The position numbers and the translations under genes were made by a program. Positions 1 to 9,045 of a stretch of 9,045 nt of DNA are shown here, piece by piece. A model generated the notes under the pieces. The model was given only the letters and a program-made list of their open reading frames with translations, made no database searches and was not told where the DNA came from. The stretch is from Methanobacterium sp. (GTDB lineage: Archaea; Methanobacteriota; Methanobacteria; Methanobacteriales; Methanobacteriaceae). The DNA is taken from the NCBI GenBank assembly GCA_028682985.1, contig JAJRAE010000228.1:1-9045 (forward strand), read 5' to 3'. Each line of letters opens with the position of its first letter. The first letter of the stretch is position 1.

Positions 1-2
1 CC

Positions 3-110
3 CTGTTCTCCAGCCATTTCCAACAGGATATGGAAGTGTTTGAAGTAAAATGTAATGCAAAAGGCGATGAATACTGCTGCTTTGAAATAAAACCACTAAA
101 ATATGTCTAA
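3..110 (+). CDS. C-terminal fragment of a V4R-domain-like protein (5' end outside window)
   Basis: An open reading frame enters from the left edge in frame 3 and ends at the TAA at 108-110, giving 35 residues that end in KPLKYV. The other two forward frames hit stops early. The tail contains the pattern C-N-A-x-G-D-E-Y-C-C-F-E-I, which resembles the Cys-rich end of V4R (4-vinyl reductase-like) domains, where conserved Cys and Gly residues near the C-terminus bind a metal or small ligand. In methanogens such domains occur alone and as sensor parts of regulators such as MsvR, but the fragment is too short to say which. It is convergent with the corrinoid methyltransferase gene and is followed by a plausible hairpin terminator. 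That this is a real gene end is fairly likely; the family is a moderate-confidence recognition. Confidence 0.6.
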   Translation: MFSSHFQQDMEVFEVKCNAKGDEYCCFEIKPLKYV

Positions 111-155
111 TTATTGGTTTAATTCTACTTTTTAAAAATTCATAATTAAATATTA

Positions 156-199
156 GGTTTTAAATAATTAAAATGTGTTAAAACCCTTTTTACTTTTTA
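156..199 (+). terminator. Hairpin plus T-rich terminator of the V4R-like gene
   Basis: A perfect 8-bp inverted repeat, GGTTTTAA (156-163) and TTAAAACC (178-185) with a 14-nt loop, is followed on the plus strand by T5 at 187-191 and a second T5 at about 194-198. This fits termination of the rightward gene ending at 110. The T-tract overlaps the last codons and stop of the leftward gene (190), so the convergent pair has almost no spacer. The stem is mostly A-T and therefore weak; archaeal termination depends mainly on the T-tracts. Confidence 0.45.
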
Positions 200-885
200 A
201 ATTTTAAAATAGTGGTGGATAAATACTTCTTATCCTTAACAAAATCTTTAAAGATGAGTTCATCATCAAGACCACAGTTCTGGACTGAAATAATCTCTTT
301 ATCCCTCTGATCCTTATTAACTATCTTTTCTAGTTCGTCTAAATGTCGAGAAGTTTTCATGACCACAAATGTATCCCCATATTTAAGAATACTCTCCAAT
401 CTCTCATCCACTTTAGGAACGATCATTATAATCTCATCTTTCTCACCTAAAGAAATACCAGCCGCCGCCGCACATCCTGTAAATGATGTAATACCCGGTA
501 TAATTTCAACCTGGAAACCCTGGACCTCTATTCTACTACTGATATAGGAAAAGGTGCTGTAAATGGTTGGATCACCCAAGGTAACGAAGGCTACGTCCAA
601 ACCATGATCCAGTTTTCGAGCCACCAATCCAGCTGCATCATCCCAGTAATCATGGAGGACCTTTTCATCCTCGATCATGGGAAATAATGGTTCAATCAAT
701 TCATAATCATCATTTCTTTCATCAAGATAAACCTGAACAATCGATAAAGCTAAACTAGGCTTTGATGGGGCAGATTTTGGCGCGCAAATTACATCTACCT
801 TTTTCAACATCTTTGCTGCTTTAACAGTTAAGAGTTCAGCATCTCCCGGCCCCACACCAATACCAATTAATGTTCCTTTCTTCAT
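190..885 (-). CDS. cbiL: Cobalt-factor II / precorrin-2 C20-methyltransferase
   Basis: This 231-aa protein is a full-length member of the tetrapyrrole (corrin) SAM-dependent methylase family. It would add a methyl group from SAM to C20 of cobalt-factor II in the anaerobic, cobalt-early cobalamin pathway used by methanogens, in the cytoplasm. Visible motifs are the N-terminal GVGPGDAELLTVKAA (residues 10-24), the LGDPTIYSTF block (103-112) that is typical of the C20 enzyme, and IIPGITSFTGCAAAAG (128-143). APKS near residue 35 is also CbiL-like. The length is normal for the family. The ATG at 885 is supported by a weak Shine-Dalgarno AGGA six bases upstream (892-895 on the opposite strand). It is transcribed alone, divergent from the helicase gene and convergent with the V4R-like gene; no other cobalamin gene is in the window. 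CobI is the aerobic-pathway equivalent, and the choice of CbiL rests on the inferred anaerobic host. Confidence 0.93.
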   Translation of the reverse strand: MKKGTLIGIGVGPGDAELLTVKAAKMLKKVDVICAPKSAPSKPSLALSIVQVYLDERNDDYELIEPLFPMIEDEKVLHDYWDDAAGLVARKLDHGLDVAFVTLGDPTIYSTFSYISSRIEVQGFQVEIIPGITSFTGCAAAAGISLGEKDEIIMIVPKVDERLESILKYGDTFVVMKTSRHLDELEKIVNKDQRDKEIISVQNCGLDDELIFKDFVKDKKYLSTTILKFKK

Positions 886-921
886 AATAAATCCTGAAAA
901 ATATTTTTTTGAAATAAAATT

Positions 922-930
922 GTATTATAC
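922..930 (-). promoter_or_regulatory. Candidate TATA box for cbiL
   Basis: Read on the minus strand this is GTATAATAC, about 40 bp upstream of the cbiL start. With the usual archaeal spacing of about 26 bp, transcription would begin near position 900, leaving a leader of about 15 nt that carries the AGGA at 892-895. Alternative AT-rich stretches near 941-947 make this assignment tentative. Confidence 0.4.
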
Positions 931-967
931 ACTTAGACTTATATTAATTCCCAAACGCATGGGTTTT

Positions 968-979
968 AGTATTTATACC
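968..979 (+). promoter_or_regulatory. Candidate TATA box for the XPD/DinG-like helicase; possible leaderless start
   Basis: AGTATTTATACC is centred about 27 bp before the ATG at 1002. The archaeal TATA-to-start distance would put the transcription start at or next to the start codon. No purine-rich Shine-Dalgarno is visible between 980 and 1001, and an in-frame stop (TAA, 993-995) blocks any upstream ATG start. Both points favour a leaderless mRNA. The second AT-rich stretch at 989-997 lies too close to the ATG to serve as its TATA box. Confidence 0.45.
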
Positions 980-1001
980 AGCATCTCCAATATAAATTCC
1001 C

Positions 1002-2738
1002 ATGGAAAATGGCTTTTTCTGTAATAAATGTGGAATGATTAAGGATAACTGCACCTGTAATCAGGGCGATGCAGAGTTAATTAAGGCATCTGGAATATCA
1101 GAATCATATATCAGGGAGATAAAAAGACAGTACCCCCATATTGATGCTGATGTTGTTGAAAACTTTCCCTTCCCCCAGCCCAGGGAAGGTCAACTGGAAA
1201 TTATAGATGAAATAAGAAAAGCGATGGAGGATGGCTTCCCCTATATTCTGCTGGAAGCAGGGACAGGAACAGGTAAATCCGCCATCGCCACCACCTTAAC
1301 TGGGATGTACCAGCCCGCTTACATTTTAACCATGACCAAGCAGTTACAATCGCAGTATGGACTGCAGTTTGGCTACCCTTTGGTTAAAGGCCGGGGAAAT
1401 TTCAGTTGTCAGGAGGAATTGGAGTTCAGATGCGACTCCGGTCCTTGCCAGACCACCCCCAGCAATCAAAGATTTGTCTGCGACTTTGGAATCAGTAAAT
1501 CTCCGCATGAAGGTGGGCAGTTTGCTTTTGAAGATGCTTACGGAGCCAATATCTACTTCAGATCCACTGATCATTGCCCTTACTGGGATCAGAAAGCTCG
1601 AGCAGTGAAAAGTCCTATAACCTTGATGAATTACGATTACGCACTTCTGGAGTTGAATTATGTTAAACATTTCAATAAAAGAAGGTTGATGGTGCTGGAT
1701 GAAGCCCATAACATAGAAGACAAATTAATGCAGCGTTTAGAAGTTAACATCTTTAATAAAAGTCTGGAAAATGATATCAAAAAGACCATACCCCTGAGTA
1801 TGATGTCTCTTGAAGATCCAGTGGACTGGATACTGTATCTGGAATCTCTATACGAATCTTATCAAGAAGTGGCAGTTCAGAAGATGCCGAAAAATAAGGC
1901 CGACCGGATCAACCGTACCAAATTCCGTCTGCAGGAATTGGTAACCAACCTGGAGGAAACACCAGAAAATTGGGTGGTTGATAAAATATCAGGAGGGGTA
2001 GTGTTTAAACCGTTAAGTGTGGATAGATACGCTGAAGACCGGCTCTTCCGACATGCTGACACCTGCCTTTTTATGAGTGCCACCATACTGGATATGAATC
2101 TATTCTGTAAGTGGCTGGGAATAGACCCCCAGGAAGCTTACCAGATAAGAGTCAAGAGCAATTTCCCGGCATCAGCCCGGCCAGTGCATCTAAAAATTGT
2201 GGGAAACATGTCCCGGAGATCCATTAACCGGACAGCCCCTAAAACGATTCCCATTCTGGAAAAAATAATAAATTATCACCGATTCGAAAAAGGACTAATT
2301 CACACCCATAACTACAACTGCCAGAATTATATAATAAATAAAATAAAGAACAATCGTCTAATTGGCCATAACAGCAGTAATAGGGAATATCAGCTTCGCA
2401 AATTCGAAAAAAGCTCCGAAAATCTGGTGTTAGTAAGCCCATCCATGAGTGAAGGAGTGGACCTGCCTTACGAAAAATGCCAGTTCCAGGTGATATACAA
2501 AGTTCCCTTTCCATATCTGGGAGACCGTCAGGTAAATCAGCGCCGGAAAAAGGATCCTAAATGGTATGCCTATAAAACAGTTATGACCCTCCTACAGGCC
2601 TATGGCAGAGGGATGCGGGCAGAAGACGACTACTGCGAGACCTACATTCTGGATGGTAACATCCGCATGCTACTCAACAATCCACTTTATAGGAATCTGG
2701 TGCCAGAGTTCTTCAAGGAAGCCATACAAAGGGACTGA
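1002..2738 (+). CDS. XPD/DinG-family (Rad3-like) ATP-dependent DNA helicase
   Basis: This 578-aa superfamily 2 helicase belongs to the XPD/DinG group, ATP-driven 5'-3' DNA helicases that usually carry a 4Fe-4S cluster and act in repair or R-loop and D-loop removal. An N-terminal cluster C7, C10, C17, C19 (CNKCG then CTC) looks like a small zinc knuckle. The Walker A motif EAGTGTGKS covers residues 85-93 and the DEAH box VLDEAHNIED is at 231-240. Between them lie cysteines C136, C144, C149, C160 and C192, in the position of the XPD Fe-S domain. The C-terminal half has MSATILD (358-364), SPSMSEGVDLP (479-489) and motif VI QAYGRGMR (532-539). The first ATG after an in-frame stop is used, with no ribosome binding site. 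The gene is co-oriented with the giant helicase gene 120 bp downstream. It is somewhat shorter than typical archaeal XPD, so DinG-like is equally fitting. The helicase class is certain; the cellular role is inferred. Confidence 0.92.
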   Translation: MENGFFCNKCGMIKDNCTCNQGDAELIKASGISESYIREIKRQYPHIDADVVENFPFPQPREGQLEIIDEIRKAMEDGFPYILLEAGTGTGKSAIATTLTGMYQPAYILTMTKQLQSQYGLQFGYPLVKGRGNFSCQEELEFRCDSGPCQTTPSNQRFVCDFGISKSPHEGGQFAFEDAYGANIYFRSTDHCPYWDQKARAVKSPITLMNYDYALLELNYVKHFNKRRLMVLDEAHNIEDKLMQRLEVNIFNKSLENDIKKTIPLSMMSLEDPVDWILYLESLYESYQEVAVQKMPKNKADRINRTKFRLQELVTNLEETPENWVVDKISGGVVFKPLSVDRYAEDRLFRHADTCLFMSATILDMNLFCKWLGIDPQEAYQIRVKSNFPASARPVHLKIVGNMSRRSINRTAPKTIPILEKIINYHRFEKGLIHTHNYNCQNYIINKIKNNRLIGHNSSNREYQLRKFEKSSENLVLVSPSMSEGVDLPYEKCQFQVIYKVPFPYLGDRQVNQRRKKDPKWYAYKTVMTLLQAYGRGMRAEDDYCETYILDGNIRMLLNNPLYRNLVPEFFKEAIQRD

Positions 2739-2740
2739 TT

Positions 2741-2776
2741 GTCTGGTGCTTAATCCAGATAAACGTTAGTTTTATT
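2741..2776 (+). terminator. Possible weak terminator after the XPD/DinG-like gene
   Basis: TCTGG (2742-2746) and CCAGA (2755-2759) can form a 5-bp stem with an 8-nt loop just after the stop codon. A T-rich stretch, TTAGTTTTATTAT, follows from about 2767. The gap between stem and T-tract is longer than usual, so read-through into the downstream helicase gene is quite possible. Confidence 0.25.
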
Positions 2777-2802
2777 ATAAAGTTCAGATAAACCATTGCC
2801 CA

Positions 2803-2820
2803 TAAATATAATATATAATT
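2803..2820 (+). promoter_or_regulatory. AT-rich TATA region of the giant helicase gene
   Basis: A run of 18 A/T bases containing overlapping TAAATATA and ATATATAA elements sits 39-56 bp before the ATG at 2859. Transcription would start around 2830-2845. The exact TATA register cannot be fixed because several overlap. It suggests the giant gene has its own promoter in addition to any read-through from the upstream helicase gene. Confidence 0.45.
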
Positions 2821-2844
2821 TAAATTTTTAGCCCAATAGTTAAT

Positions 2845-2851
2845 GTGAGGT
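2845..2851 (+). promoter_or_regulatory. Ribosome binding site deciding the start of the giant helicase gene
   Basis: GTGAGGT contains GAGGT, a match to the consensus complement of the 16S rRNA 3' end, about 8 nt before the ATG at 2859. Two nearer ATGs at 2852 and 2855 are in another frame, which closes after 15 codons, so the site and the long frame together favour 2859. Confidence 0.6.
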
Positions 2852-2858
2852 ATGATGA

Positions 2859-8036
<5,178 letters not shown>

Positions 8037-8062
8037 AAAAACTTTCTTAAAATTTTTTTTAT
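8037..8062 (+). terminator. T-tract terminator of the giant helicase gene
   Basis: Immediately after the stop codon there is an A-run followed by eight consecutive T at 8053-8060. This is a good archaeal-type T-rich terminator, placed between the giant gene and the convergent tRNA gene. On the opposite strand the A-runs give T4-T5 tracts that may also serve to end the tRNA transcript. Confidence 0.55.
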
Positions 8063-8077
8063 AATAAGTGTTGAATG

Positions 8078-8153
<76 letters not shown>

Positions 8154-8237
8154 ATCTAGAAAGAATTTAATTTCAGGATTTTTTTTATTTGATTATTCAA
8201 TACAAATAGCTGTTGGTTCAAGGTTATAAAATTTATG

Positions 8238-8263
8238 GAAAAAAAGGAATATATTTTATTCCT
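8238..8263 (-). terminator. Hairpin plus T7 terminator overlapping the FmdE stop codon
   Basis: A perfect 7-bp inverted repeat, AGGAATA (8245-8251) and TATTCCT (8257-8263), encloses a 5-nt loop. On the minus strand it runs straight into seven T (complement of 8239-8245). This looks like a bacterial-style intrinsic terminator for the leftward FmdE gene, and the stop codon (8256-8258) lies at the loop-stem junction. The remaining bases up to the tRNA (8154-8237) show nothing else beyond AT-rich sequence. Confidence 0.55.
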
Positions 8264-8855
8264 CAAAACAGGGTATGCAGACTATTTGCCCCTCTTTAAC
8301 CCGGGCTCGGTGTTCAGAAACCAGCTCACCACATTCAGCGCATTTAACTGATGGGTAGATACTGGCCTTTTCTGGTGTTTCTAATTTCACTTTTTCAATT
8401 TTAAACAGTTTTTCTGCAGGCATTTCTAAGACTTTCTTATTTAAAATATCCTTCTGTTTTTCAAATTCTTTTTTATCTAATTCATCAGCTGTGTTAGAGG
8501 ATGCTTTCAATCTAGCTTCAGAAAATTGGGGGTTGATGGTTCCTAAATCAATTTTCAAAGAAATTCTTATGGCCCCTCCAGTTTTCCTGTTCATGAATGT
8601 ATAAACCTGTTTCCCGTGATCTTTAAATATCAGGTTTCCTTTACCCATGGTGCATCCGGTTACAACCTGGATGGCATCCAAACTGCAGCTGTCATTTTCC
8701 ACTATCGCCAGGAACTCCTCATCCACTGCCCTGCCTGTACTAAGTTCTTTAACAGCTATTTCACCTGCCCGGTATCCAATGGCTGTCCCGGGGCACTCGT
8801 GTCCGTGGAATTTAGTTACATCCTGGTAATTGGGGAGTTGTTTTGATTTTTTCAT
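8256..8855 (-). CDS. fmdE: FmdE-family zinc protein (formylmethanofuran dehydrogenase subunit E-like)
   Basis: This 199-aa protein belongs to the FmdE family. The N-terminal signature FHGHECPGTAIGYRAG (residues 16-31) contributes His17, His19 and Cys21. ENDSCSLDAIQVVTGCTMGKGNL-type sequence at 53-75 contributes Cys57 and Cys68. A C-terminal zinc ribbon has C172, C175, C193 and C196 (CAECG then CIPC). FmdE was first named from molybdenum formylmethanofuran dehydrogenase preparations, where the enzyme makes formylmethanofuran from CO2 in methanogenesis, but most stand-alone homologues have no proven role and may be metal or cofactor proteins. Here it is a single gene, not beside other fmd or fwd genes, divergent from hisF. 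The start at 8855 has a strong ribosome site, AAGGTGA (8861-8867, minus strand), five bases upstream. Family membership is secure; function as a true subunit is uncertain. Confidence 0.9.
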   Translation of the reverse strand: MKKSKQLPNYQDVTKFHGHECPGTAIGYRAGEIAVKELSTGRAVDEEFLAIVENDSCSLDAIQVVTGCTMGKGNLIFKDHGKQVYTFMNRKTGGAIRISLKIDLGTINPQFSEARLKASSNTADELDKKEFEKQKDILNKKVLEMPAEKLFKIEKVKLETPEKASIYPSVKCAECGELVSEHRARVKEGQIVCIPCFEE

Positions 8856-8860
8856 TTATG

Positions 8861-8867
8861 TCACCTT
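8861..8867 (-). promoter_or_regulatory. Strong ribosome binding site of the FmdE-family gene
   Basis: On the minus strand this reads AAGGTGA, with AGGTGA matching the archaeal Shine-Dalgarno consensus, 5 nt before the ATG at 8855. Candidate TATA elements for this gene (minus strand CTTTTAAT near 8891-8898 or ATTTAAGA near 8912-8919) cannot be told apart. Confidence 0.6.
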
Positions 8868-8928
8868 AACATGTTCAGTTTTAGATATTGATTAAAAGTT
8901 TAGATGTAATTCTTAAATCTTCTTGTAA

Positions 8929-8944
8929 CGAAGGATATATATTA
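8929..8944 (+). promoter_or_regulatory. Candidate BRE/TATA promoter of hisF
   Basis: A purine-rich CGAAGG (BRE-like) leads directly into ATATATATTA, centred about 48 bp before the hisF ATG. Transcription would start near 8965 and leave a leader of about 22 nt that includes the AAGGA at 8973-8977. This is the clearest TATA-like element in the 131-bp divergent spacer with the FmdE gene. Confidence 0.5.
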
Positions 8945-8986
8945 TGACAGTTAATAGAATTATCAAAACTTTAAGGAATTTAATTT

Positions 8987-9045
8987 ATGCTAGCTAAGAG
9001 AATAATACCCTGTCTGGACTGTGATCTGAACGTACCCCATGGAAG
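8987..9045 (+). CDS. hisF: Imidazole glycerol phosphate synthase cyclase subunit HisF (N-terminus only)
   Basis: The window ends 19 codons into this gene. The visible residues MLAKRIIPCLDCDLNVPHG match the very conserved start of HisF, including Asp11, the catalytic aspartate at the top of the first beta strand of the TIM barrel. HisF works with the glutaminase HisH to turn PRFAR plus ammonia into imidazole glycerol phosphate and AICAR, joining histidine and purine synthesis. An AAGGA ribosome site lies nine bases before the ATG. The C-D-C-D-L variation after the common RIIPCLD is, as I recall it, typical of methanogen versions. The rest of the gene is outside the window, so completeness cannot be judged. 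Confidence 0.94.
   Translation, partial: MLAKRIIPCLDCDLNVPHG

Noticed and set aside
1344..1709. 121-aa minus-strand ORF inside the helicase gene.
   Set aside because: It lies antisense to well-conserved helicase motifs and the Fe-S region; its composition is that of a shadow frame.
8616..8846. Plus-strand ORFs opposite the FmdE-family gene.
   Set aside because: The minus strand encodes clear FmdE motifs here; the plus-strand products resemble nothing and lack start signals.
8919..8933. Imperfect palindrome CTTC..GAAG just upstream of the hisF TATA-like element, a possible operator.
   Set aside because: Only 4 outer base pairs plus scattered matches over 15 bp; this is expected by chance and no regulator is evident.

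Overview
This window looks like part of a methanogen chromosome, most likely a Methanobacterium-type euryarchaeon (order Methanobacteriales). The grounds are an FmdE-family protein linked to formylmethanofuran metabolism, an anaerobic-type cobalamin (B12/F430-related) methyltransferase, an XPD/DinG-like helicase with an Fe-S cysteine cluster, AT-rich intergenic regions with archaeal-looking TATA elements, short Shine-Dalgarno sequences of the AGGTGA/GAGGT/AGGA type, and a tRNA without an encoded CCA end. The genus is an inference from these features and was not tested by any search.

Layout, left to right. (1) 3-110 (+): the last 35 codons of a protein ending in a V4R-like Cys-rich tail. Its likely terminator (156-191) runs into the 3' end of the next gene. 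(2) 190-885 (-): a precorrin-2/cobalt-factor-II C20-methyltransferase (CbiL/CobI type). (3) 1002-2738 (+): a 578-aa superfamily 2 DNA helicase of the XPD/DinG (Rad3) group with an extra N-terminal Cys cluster. It is divergent from cbiL, has no visible ribosome binding site and may be leaderless. (4) 2859-8036 (+): a 1725-aa protein joining DUF4011, a superfamily 1 helicase split by a very long helical insert, a Vsr-like (MTES_1575-type) nuclease domain, and two C-terminal winged-helix-like segments (DUF3320 type). (5) 8078-8153 (-): tRNA-Arg(UCG), convergent with the giant helicase gene. (6) 8256-8855 (-): an FmdE-family zinc protein that ends in a hairpin terminator containing its own stop codon. 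(7) 8987-end (+): the first 19 codons of hisF, divergent from FmdE.

Functionally, most of the window is housekeeping: corrinoid synthesis, tRNA, histidine synthesis and a methanogenesis-related accessory protein. The interesting part is the 7-kb block 1002-8036, with two co-oriented nucleic-acid helicases side by side. The giant one has the DUF4011-helicase-Vsr architecture that has been reported as a single-gene antiphage system (the 'Hhe' type). Its nuclease domain appears to have lost several residues that I recall as conserved in the family, while the ATPase motifs are intact. That makes it either a divergent nuclease or a helicase with a retired nuclease. I see no mobile element, CRISPR array, or direct repeat marking an integrated island, although the block abuts the 3' end of a tRNA gene.
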